Source of the DNA: an uncultured Rhodospirillaceae bacterium
GTDB lineage: Bacteria; Pseudomonadota; Alphaproteobacteria; RF32; CAG-239
Assembly (NCBI GenBank): GCA_900313155.1
Contig: OMQE01000112.1
Span: forward strand, 1 to 5,825
Length of the DNA: 5,825 bases
Reading direction: 5' to 3'
Shown here: positions 1 through 5,588 of the stretch, one piece after another
How positions within the stretch are numbered: the stretch's first letter is position 1
Layout of the letters: every line of letters starts with the position of its first letter
Notes under the pieces: model-generated
What the model saw: the letters and a program-made list of their open reading frames with translations, nothing else
What the model was told of the DNA's origin: nothing
The model's database searches: none
Position numbers and translations under genes: made by a program

Positions 1-102
1 CAAGAAAACTATATTACGGAGTTAGCAAAAGGCATCGATTCGCCACAATTACGAGAAATCGTGGAAAAATTGGGACGCCAAGTGGTGTTGGAAAATAAGT
101 GA
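1..102 (+). CDS. 3' end of an upstream gene, possibly DciA/DUF721 family (partial)
   Basis: Frame 1 is open from the window edge to a TGA at 100-102, giving the last 33 residues of a protein whose start lies outside the window. The tail contains the pattern SPQLREIVEKLGRQVV. This resembles the C-terminal 'D-x-x-L-R-x-x-L-x-x-L-G' segment I associate with alphaproteobacterial DUF721/DciA proteins, which help load the replicative helicase. A DUF721 gene next to a DsbA-like gene is also a familiar alphaproteobacterial arrangement, which adds contextual support. With so few residues the family call is an inference; the reading frame and stop are directly visible. The stop lies 18 nt before the next start, so the two genes are probably co-transcribed. 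Confidence 0.5.
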   Translation, partial: QENYITELAKGIDSPQLREIVEKLGRQVVLENK

Positions 103-106
103 TTAC

Positions 107-112
107 AGGAGA
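107..112 (+). promoter_or_regulatory. Ribosome binding site supporting the GTG start of the DsbA-like gene
   Basis: AGGAGA lies 8 nt before the GTG at 121. This strong Shine-Dalgarno match at good spacing supports GTG as the initiation codon. The next in-frame Met is around residue 86, beyond the membrane anchor and just before the active site, so it cannot be the start. Confidence 0.75.
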
Positions 113-120
113 TTGGGAAA

Positions 121-858
121 GTGGAAAAAATAATCAAAAAAATCAGCAATATTATTTCGTTTGTTGTGGTCTTTTTTCTTTCTGCCGTGTTTTACTTTAA
201 TTTTAAGGGATTTTCGTATGTTGATGGTCAACTGGTGCTGACAAAGCAAATTGCTCAAGCTGCCCCGCAAAACGGCATTGCCACTATTGGACCGAGTAAT
301 ATTCGTATCACGGCCAGTGACAGATATGCCATCGGTTCTTCAACGGCACCTTGGACGCTTTATGAATATTCATCTATGGGGTGTCCGCATTGTGCAGATT
401 TTCATTTGGAGGTTTTGCCGAAGCTTATTCAAGATTATGTTGATTCGGGATATATGCGTGTTATATTTGTGCATTTTCCACTAGATAAAAAGTCAATGAA
501 AGCGGCACTATTGGCACATTGTATGGGTTATGAAGACTATCATGCTTTTGTGGCGAAGTTGTTTGACTATCAGCGTTCATGGTGGTTAGATGAAGACGAT
601 GACAGATTATTACAATATGCGGCGGAATTCGGTTTAGGTTATGATGAAGCGCAAATGTGTTTGCACAATGATAATACCGCGCAAGATATTGTAACTAACC
701 GCCAACAGGCACTTACCCAATTTCATGTTAATGGCACACCGGCATTGGTTTTAAGCGGACCGGACGGTAACGAAGTTATTCAAGGCGTAATTGGTTATGG
801 AAAACTCAAACAATATTTTGATAACCGCTTAGGAATTGAACAAACAGAGGTTCAATAA
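121..858 (+). CDS. Membrane-anchored DsbA-like thiol:disulfide oxidoreductase
   Basis: This 245-residue protein starts at GTG. Residues 11-28 form one hydrophobic segment (signal anchor or uncleaved signal), which would place the rest in the periplasm. The thioredoxin-fold active site is C88-P-H-C91 within YEYSSMGCPHC, and the cis-proline loop is T206-P207 in VNGTPALV. C-P-H-C with a cis-Pro preceded by Thr, plus an inserted helical region (about 125-195), matches the DsbA-like branch of alphaproteobacteria, which oxidises cysteines in exported proteins. A second cysteine pair (C134 and C180) sits in the helical insert. The Wolbachia enzyme alpha-DsbA1 is known to have an extra disulfide in its helical domain, so these may form a similar structural bond. 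The stop overlaps the next start as TAATG, coupling the gene to the F0 cluster. Its in vivo role (oxidase or isomerase) cannot be read from the sequence. Confidence 0.9.
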   Translation: MEKIIKKISNIISFVVVFFLSAVFYFNFKGFSYVDGQLVLTKQIAQAAPQNGIATIGPSNIRITASDRYAIGSSTAPWTLYEYSSMGCPHCADFHLEVLPKLIQDYVDSGYMRVIFVHFPLDKKSMKAALLAHCMGYEDYHAFVAKLFDYQRSWWLDEDDDRLLQYAAEFGLGYDEAQMCLHNDNTAQDIVTNRQQALTQFHVNGTPALVLSGPDGNEVIQGVIGYGKLKQYFDNRLGIEQTEVQ

Positions 859-1163
859 TGCGCGAATCGGGAAAAGACATTACCGATATTGATGCACGAA
901 TTGCGCAACTTAAACAAAAACAGGCAATATCTAAACATCAAAAATCGCAAACCGCAAAGTTTTGGGAAAATGCCGTGCGTGTTGCCGCAGAATTTGTCGC
1001 CCCGATATTTGTGGGAATAAGTATTGGGTATCTTTTAGATAAATGTTTTGACACCCGCATATTTTTTATGCTAATACTAGCTATCTTTGGTTTGGCGGCC
1101 GGTATGTTGAACGTTTATCGGGCGGCCAAGCAAATGGAAAAGGATATACATAGGAGCGAATAA
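858..1163 (+). CDS. atpI: ATP synthase accessory protein I (AtpI/AtpZ-like)
   Basis: This 101-residue protein has a charged, probably helical N-terminal third (1-36) followed by two membrane helices (about 41-61 and 67-87). The hairpin carries the family pattern GxxxGYLLD between the helices and G-x-x-A-G-x-x-N-x-Y-R at the end of helix 2, as in the short AtpI proteins encoded first in alphaproteobacterial F0 operons. Family members are thought to assist c-ring assembly or stability and are not core subunits. The ATG overlaps the preceding TAA by one base. The stop is two bases before atpB, so translation is probably coupled on both sides. Sequence conservation is modest in this family, so the call leans on both the hairpin motif and the position. 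Confidence 0.88.
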   Translation: MRESGKDITDIDARIAQLKQKQAISKHQKSQTAKFWENAVRVAAEFVAPIFVGISIGYLLDKCFDTRIFFMLILAIFGLAAGMLNVYRAAKQMEKDIHRSE

Positions 1164-1165
1164 CA

Positions 1166-1891
1166 ATGGAAAATCCTTTGGAACAATTTGAGATAAAAAA
1201 ACTCTTTCCATGGCAAGTGGGAAATGTGGATTTATCTTTCACTAATTCATCACTGTGTATGATTGTCACTGTGAGTGTGATTGTTCTGTCACTTTTATTG
1301 GCTTTAAGAAAAAGCGCTATTGTTCCGACCAAAGGACAAGCTTTTGCCGAATCGATATATGATTTTATTCAAGGCATGATTGGCGAAACGTTAGGGCACG
1401 AAGGCGTTAAGTTTGTTTCTTTTATATTCACCTTGTTCACGTTTATTGCTGTTGGTAATATGCTGGGACTTTTGCCATATAGCTTTACTTTTACATCGCA
1501 TATTGCGGCTGTAGGAACTTTATCGTTGTTTTGCTTGTTGCTCAATATCTATTTCGGAATCAAACATCGCGGATTAGGATATTTTAGAACCTTCTTTCCG
1601 GAAGGATTGCCGATTTTTATGGCACCACTGATTGTACCGGTAGAAACACTATCGTTGCTCGCCAAACCCTTTAGTCTGACTATTCGTTTGGCGGTCAATA
1701 TGTCGGTGGGACATATTATGTTGGAAGTTTTGGGCACATTTATTATGGCAATGGGTCTGTTCGGATTTATTCCACTGGTTGCTGATATGTGCATCATCAT
1801 GTTTGAATTGTTCGTCACTTTGTTGCAAGCCTACATATACACAACATTGAGCTGTGTCTATTTAAGCCAAGCCATCAGCGACGAAGAATAA
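1166..1891 (+). CDS. atpB: ATP synthase F0 subunit a
   Basis: Subunit a forms the two half-channels for protons against the c ring. The 241-residue protein has several hydrophobic helices and the diagnostic segment KPFSLTIRLAVNMSVGH. R174 corresponds to the essential Arg210 of E. coli and N178 to Asn214. H183 is at the position of E. coli Glu219, E214 at that of His245, and Q221 at that of Gln252. The exchanged His/Glu pair is normal for alphaproteobacteria and mitochondria. The C-terminal helix FELFVTLLQAYIYTTLSCVY is also typical. AGGAG at 1152-1156 lies 9 nt before the ATG. Length is ordinary for the family and nothing suggests damage. A 44-nt gap follows before atpE, the largest within the F0 cluster. 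Confidence 0.97.
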   Translation: MENPLEQFEIKKLFPWQVGNVDLSFTNSSLCMIVTVSVIVLSLLLALRKSAIVPTKGQAFAESIYDFIQGMIGETLGHEGVKFVSFIFTLFTFIAVGNMLGLLPYSFTFTSHIAAVGTLSLFCLLLNIYFGIKHRGLGYFRTFFPEGLPIFMAPLIVPVETLSLLAKPFSLTIRLAVNMSVGHIMLEVLGTFIMAMGLFGFIPLVADMCIIMFELFVTLLQAYIYTTLSCVYLSQAISDEE

Positions 1892-1935
1892 AAAAATTTT
1901 TTTTGAACTAACTTTTATATAGAAAGGAAATAACA
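1892..1935 (+). promoter_or_regulatory. U-rich translation initiation region of atpE
   Basis: The spacer between atpB and atpE holds A7 followed by T8 (1890-1904), a further TTTTATAT stretch, and the ribosome binding site AAGGA at 1924-1928 before the ATG at 1936. It has no hairpin that would explain it as a terminator. In E. coli, a U-rich enhancer just upstream of the atpE ribosome binding site raises translation of subunit c, which is needed in many copies per complex. This spacer is placed the same way and has the same composition, so an analogous role is inferred. Confidence 0.45.
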
Positions 1936-2172
1936 ATGGAAAACGAAATTTTACAAGATAAATCAATGGCCTTTATTGCTGCCGGTATTTGCGCTATTGC
2001 AATGAGTGCCGCTGCTTGGGGTTTGACAAAGTTGTGGACATCTTTGATTGAAACAGTGGGTCGTAATCCGCAAGTGAAAAAAGATGTTACTTTGTTTGGT
2101 TTTATCGGTATGGGTTCCATCGAATCTATTGCTCTGTACATTTTGGTTATTGCCATTTTGATGATTTTGTAA
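1936..2172 (+). CDS. atpE: ATP synthase F0 subunit c (variant glycine motif)
   Basis: This is the 78-residue c subunit, a two-helix hairpin that oligomerises into the rotor ring. Helix 1 spans about 11-34, the polar loop is R43-N44-P45 (the usual R-[NQ]-P that contacts the central stalk), and helix 2 spans about 51-77. The ion-binding carboxylate is E63 in GSIESIALY. The usual GxGxGxG packing motif of helix 1 is replaced: aligning from the RNP loop, positions 25, 27, 29 and 31 read Ala, Ala, Gly, Thr, with Trp at 28. E63-S64 and Y68 resemble part of a Na+ site, but the position of the Na+ ligand Gln on helix 1 is L30, which points to protons. The ribosome binding site AAGGA is 7 nt before ATG. 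Family assignment is secure; the ring-size consequence is an inference. Confidence 0.95.
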   Translation: MENEILQDKSMAFIAAGICAIAMSAAAWGLTKLWTSLIETVGRNPQVKKDVTLFGFIGMGSIESIALYILVIAILMIL

Positions 2173-2192
2173 TTTGTTTTTTTAGTTGTTTA

Positions 2193-2198
2193 AAGGGG
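2193..2198 (+). promoter_or_regulatory. Ribosome binding site that sets the start of subunit b'
   Basis: AAGGGG lies 5 nt before the ATG at 2204. An upstream in-frame TTG at 2186 would place this site inside the coding sequence, so the ATG is the better start. The resulting N-terminus, MPQLDWSTFVSQAFW, is also typical of family members. Confidence 0.7.
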
Positions 2199-2203
2199 AC
2201 GTT

Positions 2204-2692
2204 ATGCCGCAGTTAGATTGGTCAACGTTTGTATCGCAAGCATTTTGGTTGCTGGTGTGTTTTTGTGCACTATGGTTTTTGCTGTCAAAATTGGTAACAC
2301 CAAAGTTGGCAGACGTGATTGAGCAACGCAAGCGAAAAATTGATGATTATATACAAAAAGCCGATGCACTCAACTCTGCGGCAAAGGTCTCTTTGAATAA
2401 ATATAATGAAACATTGGCTAACGCCAAAGCAGATGCCGAAAAGAAGCTTGGCGATGGTCGTTTGGAGCTGAAAGCCAAACTTGCCGAAACCGAACAAAAT
2501 ATGACGGCGGAGCTGAACAAAAAAATTGCAGATAATGAATTTTTGCTCGCTTCCGAAAAAAAAGATACAATGTTGCAAATTGAGAATATTTCGCAGGATT
2601 TAGCATATAGTATTTTGCAAAAGCTCGGGTTTGCCGGTATCAGCCGTCAAGATATTGCAAATGTTGCACAGCGGGAGAAAAACAATGGTTGA
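2204..2692 (+). CDS. atpF2: ATP synthase F0 subunit b' (second b-type stator subunit)
   Basis: This 162-residue protein has one N-terminal membrane helix (about 9-31) followed by a long, charged, Ala/Lys/Glu-rich coiled coil (about 35-135). The start MPQLDWSTFVSQAFW and the post-membrane segment TPKLADVIEQRKRKI are characteristic of b-type subunits. Alphaproteobacteria and other photosynthesis-related lineages carry two different b genes, with b' first, whose products pair as a heterodimer forming the peripheral stalk that holds F1 against rotation. This gene follows atpE and overlaps the longer b gene by 8 nt, as expected for b'. The symbol varies between databases (atpG, atpX, atpF2). No sequence defect is seen. 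Confidence 0.92.
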   Translation: MPQLDWSTFVSQAFWLLVCFCALWFLLSKLVTPKLADVIEQRKRKIDDYIQKADALNSAAKVSLNKYNETLANAKADAEKKLGDGRLELKAKLAETEQNMTAELNKKIADNEFLLASEKKDTMLQIENISQDLAYSILQKLGFAGISRQDIANVAQREKNNG

Positions 2693-3350
2693 TGAAATCA
2701 ATGTGGTACCTATTGATGAACAGGCTACGGATATGTTGCCGTTTGACAGCAATGGGATTATTGATTCAACACAAAATGCCATTGTGGGAGCGGCAGAAAA
2801 TGTATCGCAGGCGATAGATGCCGGAAAAGCTGCTGTTCAAGAACACATTCACGAAGCGCCATTCTATACGGAAGTTCATTTTTGGATAGGTGTGGCATTT
2901 GTGCTTGCCGTGTTGGTTTTGCTTAAACCGGCATACAAGTTCATTAAAGGCGCTTTGCAACGTCGGGTTCAGCGTGTGATTGACGACATTGACGAAGCCA
3001 TAAAATTGCGTGATGATGCGCAGGCTTTGTTGGCAGATTATGAACGCAAATTTGTTAATGCCGAACAGGAGGCGGCACAAATTTTGGAACAAGGTGCTCT
3101 CAACTTACAGCGCTTGCAAAAAAATGAAACCGAGCGCATGAAAACTGAGCTTAAGAATAAAGAAAAAGAGGCTGAACGGCGTATTAAATCTTCTACAGAA
3201 AAAGCCAAATCTGAAATCAATTTATCTGCGAGTCGTTTGTCTGTTGATTTAGCCCAAAAAGCAATTGCTCAATATTTACAAAAAACCGAACAAAGCAAGT
3301 TGGTTGATGACGCAATTGATGAGTTGGATAAATTCATTAAAGCCTCATAA
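2685..3350 (+). CDS. atpF: ATP synthase F0 subunit b with long N-terminal extension
   Basis: This 221-residue protein starts at ATG 2685, supported by GGGAG at 2673-2677 with 7-nt spacing. An earlier in-frame ATG (2631) lies deep inside b' and has no such site. The core is ordinary: YTEVHFWIGVAFVLAV begins a membrane helix (about 64-83), followed by KPAYKFIKGALQRRVQRVID and a long coiled coil rich in Glu/Lys/Ala (about 95-200). The b family is usually about 160-180 residues, with the membrane helix near the N-terminus. Here about 60 acidic and polar residues precede it, with a probable amphipathic helix around 25-54, expected to lie in the periplasm. The gene overlaps the b' stop by 8 nt, suggesting coupled synthesis of the two stalk partners. 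It is the last gene of the F0 cluster. Confidence 0.92.
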   Translation: MVDEINVVPIDEQATDMLPFDSNGIIDSTQNAIVGAAENVSQAIDAGKAAVQEHIHEAPFYTEVHFWIGVAFVLAVLVLLKPAYKFIKGALQRRVQRVIDDIDEAIKLRDDAQALLADYERKFVNAEQEAAQILEQGALNLQRLQKNETERMKTELKNKEKEAERRIKSSTEKAKSEINLSASRLSVDLAQKAIAQYLQKTEQSKLVDDAIDELDKFIKAS

Positions 3351-3459
3351 TCGGATTTTGAATACAACAAAAAATTTATAGAAAATTTTACCAAAAAAAA
3401 TAGATAAAGTCTTTGGCTGTTTATCGTTTGCTAAGTTGTGATAAGACAATATAAAAAAT

Positions 3460-3485
3460 AGGTGCGCCGATAAAACGGGGCACCT
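3460..3485. terminator. Bidirectional hairpin terminator between convergent genes
   Basis: Six pairs (3460-3465 with 3480-3485, AGGTGC/GCACCT), one G-G mismatch, then three pairs (CCG/CGG) close a six-base loop, ATAAAA. On the + strand it is followed by TTTAATT and would end the F0 cluster. On the - strand it is followed by TATTTTTTAT, a better U-tract, and would end the 147-aa membrane protein gene, whose stop is only 9 bases away. The rest of 3351-3494 is AT-rich and I see no gene in it. Confidence 0.8.
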
Positions 3486-3494
3486 TTAATTCAG

Positions 3495-3938
3495 TTAATC
3501 GGTGAGAAATTCAGTTCCGAAAACCCATTCCGCGATCCATAACAGAAAATAGAAAAACATCATCAAAAGAAATACGAACAGACGAATCGCCTGCATCCAT
3601 AAATACACCAGTATAGTCGCATATACCAAGGCTGCTAGATAGGCAAAAGGTGCTCGCAAATCCTGATGAGTTAAATCATACATAGGACCGGCTGCAACAA
3701 CCAACATCAGTATAACACTGGTAACCATACATGCACGCGCCAAAATACGCACTTTGGGGTGCTTATACATAAACTGTGCCGGTAACCAAAAGTCAAAACC
3801 GTCTTGATCCGACAGCCCCGGTTGTTTCAACGCAATTGCCACTTTGTCACGGTCAATAAATTCACAGACCATCACCACCAATGTCAGCACCATAATGGCT
3901 ACACCGACAAAACCAAAATAATTCCAAAACTGTTCCAT
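3495..3938 (-). CDS. Membrane protein of unknown function
   Basis: This 147-residue protein is read from the ATG at 3938. I do not recognise the family. Hydrophobic segments lie at about 6-26, 64-84, 96-116 and 117-139, suggesting three or four membrane helices. Between the first two is a polar stretch (about 28-63) containing DRDKVAIALKQPGLSDQDGF. The C-terminal third is very rich in Phe, Leu, Met and Trp. An upstream in-frame TTG at 4016 would extend it by 26 residues, but that extension runs through the terminator hairpin after pssA, so I chose the ATG. No clear Shine-Dalgarno precedes this ATG, which is unusual beside the strong sites of its neighbours. It lies downstream of psd-pssA on the same strand but behind a terminator, so it probably has its own promoter. 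No function is proposed. Confidence 0.7.
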   Translation of the reverse strand: MEQFWNYFGFVGVAIMVLTLVVMVCEFIDRDKVAIALKQPGLSDQDGFDFWLPAQFMYKHPKVRILARACMVTSVILMLVVAAGPMYDLTHQDLRAPFAYLAALVYATILVYLWMQAIRLFVFLLMMFFYFLLWIAEWVFGTEFLTD

Positions 3939-3984
3939 AATTATATTTTTTAGAGGTTTATAATAATAGTTTAAATCAGGGCAT

Positions 3985-4012
3985 AAAATAGCACACTTCC
4001 CATTAAAGTCAA
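3985..4012 (-). promoter_or_regulatory. Candidate promoter for the 147-aa membrane protein gene
   Basis: On the - strand TTGACT (4012-4007) and TATTTT (3990-3985) are separated by 16 bases. Initiation would fall near 3978, leaving a leader of about 40 nt. The -35 box lies in the loop of the pssA terminator hairpin, and the spacer overlaps its descending arm. Matches are fair (5/6 and 4/6). In AT-rich DNA such matches can arise by chance. Confidence 0.4.
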
Positions 4013-4030
4013 GCAAAACGGGAAGTGCGT
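3991..4030 (-). terminator. Hairpin terminator after pssA
   Basis: CACTTCCC (4027-4020 on the - strand) pairs over eight bases with GGGAAGTG (4001-3994). A mismatch, a C-G pair and a G-T pair extend it around an 18-base loop. On the - strand the stem is followed by TATTTTATG. It begins 22 bases after the pssA stop and precedes the next gene, so it is placed to end the psd-pssA transcript. The U-tract is interrupted, so termination may be partial. Confidence 0.6.
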
Positions 4031-4052
4031 CTTTTAAGAATATCTTGAAATA

Positions 4053-4868
4053 TTATTCTGATTTTGCGGTTTCTTCAGCGGCTTTTTTATCTCGCCAAAA
4101 ACGTAGCACCGTGAATGGAATAGTGCAGACATAACACAATGTGAACAAACCCAATGTTAACCAAGGTTTGGTCAACAGACAGCTAATCAAAAGCACAAAC
4201 ATCACCATCAACGGTAAAAACCATTCGGCATTGATTTTAGTCTTTTTAAGCGACAAAGTCGGAATACGGCTCACCATGAAAAACGCCACCATCAACATCA
4301 AAGCGCTGCAAACAAATCGGTTACGCAGGATATATTCTAAATTTTCATTATCAAACCAAATCAATATCGGCATTACAGCCATTGCTGCCGCCATTGGTGC
4401 CGGCACGCCGACAAAATAGTGCGACCAATATTCAGGAACCGACGAATCTTCAAGCATGGTATTAAAACGTGCCAAGCGCATAGCCATTGCCGCCGCAAAC
4501 ATCAGCGAAAAAATCCACCCCCAATGCGGTAATGCATTTAAACTCCATTGATACATCAAAATTGCCGGAGCTACTCCGAAACTGACAAAGTCGGAAAGCG
4601 AATCCAGTTCGGCACCGAATTTTGATGAGGCTTTCAGTTTGCGTGCCACCCGACCATCTAAGCCGTCAAACACACAAGCTAAAAAAATGCAACCAATGGC
4701 ATACATCCAGTTGCCTATAATGGCGTAGCGAATAGTGGTCACGCCGGCACACAAAGCCATTAGAGTTACGATATTAGGTGCCATTTTGCGGAAAGGCACT
4801 TCTTTCAGTTTGCCGATTGTTTTTTTCTTAATCACATGTCGTGACATCGACATTGTTCTTTTAGTCAT
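4053..4868 (-). CDS. pssA: CDP-diacylglycerol-serine O-phosphatidyltransferase
   Basis: The enzyme joins CDP-diacylglycerol and L-serine to give phosphatidylserine and CMP at the cytoplasmic membrane, the first step toward phosphatidylethanolamine. The 271-residue protein carries the complete CDP-alcohol phosphatidyltransferase signature: D68-G-L-D71-G72, A75-R76, G85, D89 and D93. The four Asp residues bind the catalytic metals. About eight hydrophobic segments follow or flank it, and the N-terminus is basic (KKKTIGKLKEVPFRKMAPN leads into helix 1). Length and layout fit the Bacillus/Rhizobium-type membrane enzyme rather than the E. coli phospholipase D-like one. The ATG overlaps the psd stop (TAATG), with AAGGAG at 4884-4879 about 10 nt upstream. 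Catalytic residues appear intact, in contrast to its operon partner. Confidence 0.95.
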   Translation of the reverse strand: MTKRTMSMSRHVIKKKTIGKLKEVPFRKMAPNIVTLMALCAGVTTIRYAIIGNWMYAIGCIFLACVFDGLDGRVARKLKASSKFGAELDSLSDFVSFGVAPAILMYQWSLNALPHWGWIFSLMFAAAMAMRLARFNTMLEDSSVPEYWSHYFVGVPAPMAAAMAVMPILIWFDNENLEYILRNRFVCSALMLMVAFFMVSRIPTLSLKKTKINAEWFLPLMVMFVLLISCLLTKPWLTLGLFTLCYVCTIPFTVLRFWRDKKAAEETAKSE

Positions 4869-5572
4869 TATCTGATTTCTCCTTCAATTCGCGGAGCATC
4901 CGAGTTGATATGAGCCACAATTGTTTCACCGGCAATCATTTGTTGTCCCACACAAATTTGCGGTTCAACCTTATCCGGTAAGTATAAATCAACATAGCCG
5001 CCAAAACGAATACCGCCGAATCGCTGTCCGGCTAAAAATTCATCTCCGTTTTTGGCGCTGTTGACAATTCTCTTACTGCAAACAGTTGCGATTTGGACAA
5101 GTGCAAAATCATAAGTTCCGTTACGCAAAACAAACATATTTTTTTCGTTATTTATATCTGCCTTATCTAATGAACCGGAAAAATTTTTACCGGCATCATA
5201 AAAGGTTTTAGTCACCTTCCCTTTTATCGGCATACGGTTAATTTGCACACCAAACAAGCTGGTAAAAACACACACGCGGGTGTAGTTTTTAGAGCCCAAA
5301 CCGAGGGCGTCCGGTCCTTTTTCGCGGGTAATGGAAATCACCATACCATCAGCTGGTGCAACCACCGCATCAGACAGAACCGGTGTTATGCGTGCCGGAT
5401 CACGGAAGCAGTAAAAGCTCAAAATTGTGATAGCAAACAAAACACACCCTAAAGGAAACCACAACATGGTCACCACTAAAGAAAGCAATGCCAATGAACT
5501 GACAAACTTCCACCCATCTTCGTTGATGTTTGGGAACAGGCTACCACGCAATGATGTATCAACAGACTTCAT
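4868..5572 (-). CDS. psd: Phosphatidylserine decarboxylase homolog lacking key catalytic residues
   Basis: This 234-residue protein is a full-length member of the short alphaproteobacterial/archaeal-type Psd family. Two membrane helices (about 23-40 and 41-56) precede the conserved FRDPAR (56-61) and APADG (72-76). Later conserved blocks are LDKADINNEKN (135-145), VQIATVCSKRIV (159-170), RFGGIRFGGYVDLYLP (184-199) and AGETIVAHI (214-222). Active Psd enzymes cut themselves at a Gly-Ser bond, and the Ser becomes the pyruvoyl cofactor. In rhizobial homologs this is the GS of IRFGS. Here it is G191-G192, with no Ser, Thr or Cys beside it. The His of the family 'HVNRAP' motif is Q110 in VQINRMP; D75 remains. 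By the known mechanism it should be inactive. The frame is intact, AAAGGAG lies 7 nt before ATG, and pssA overlaps its stop. It may be a pseudoenzyme, or it may work by an unknown route. Confidence 0.9.
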   Translation of the reverse strand: MKSVDTSLRGSLFPNINEDGWKFVSSLALLSLVVTMLWFPLGCVLFAITILSFYCFRDPARITPVLSDAVVAPADGMVISITREKGPDALGLGSKNYTRVCVFTSLFGVQINRMPIKGKVTKTFYDAGKNFSGSLDKADINNEKNMFVLRNGTYDFALVQIATVCSKRIVNSAKNGDEFLAGQRFGGIRFGGYVDLYLPDKVEPQICVGQQMIAGETIVAHINSDAPRIEGEIR

Positions 5573-5579
5573 CTCAGAT

Positions 5580-5586
5580 CTCCTTT
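5580..5586 (-). promoter_or_regulatory. Ribosome binding site of psd
   Basis: AAAGGAG on the - strand lies 7 nt before the ATG at 5572. It is a near-perfect match at ideal spacing, so this gene appears to be well translated despite its missing catalytic residues. It begins 2 nt after a hairpin (5589-5618). Confidence 0.75.
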
Positions 5587-5588
5587 AA

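Noticed and set aside
1936..2172. Na+-coupled c ring
   Set aside because: Ser and Tyr near E63 are compatible, but the essential Gln ligand position on helix 1 is Leu (L30), as in proton-coupled rings.
2186..2203. TTG start extending subunit b' by six residues
   Set aside because: The ribosome binding site AAGGGG would fall inside the coding sequence, and the ATG at 2204 gives the usual family N-terminus.
2631..2684. Earlier ATG for subunit b
   Set aside because: It lies well inside b' with no ribosome binding site, whereas ATG 2685 has GGGAG at proper spacing and the common short overlap.
1081..3220. Antisense and alternate-frame ORFs across the F0 genes, and likewise + strand ORFs across psd and pssA
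   Set aside because: They lie wholly within well-supported genes, lack ribosome binding sites and show no domain-like sequence.
3939..4016. TTG start extending the 147-aa membrane protein by 26 residues
   Set aside because: The extension runs through the pssA terminator hairpin and its residues are not membrane-like or family-like; ATG 3938 is simpler, though it lacks a clear ribosome binding site.
4868..5572. Psd as a broken pseudogene
   Set aside because: The frame is uninterrupted, length is normal, and non-catalytic motifs, ribosome binding site and overlap with pssA are preserved, so a maintained gene with altered active site fits better.
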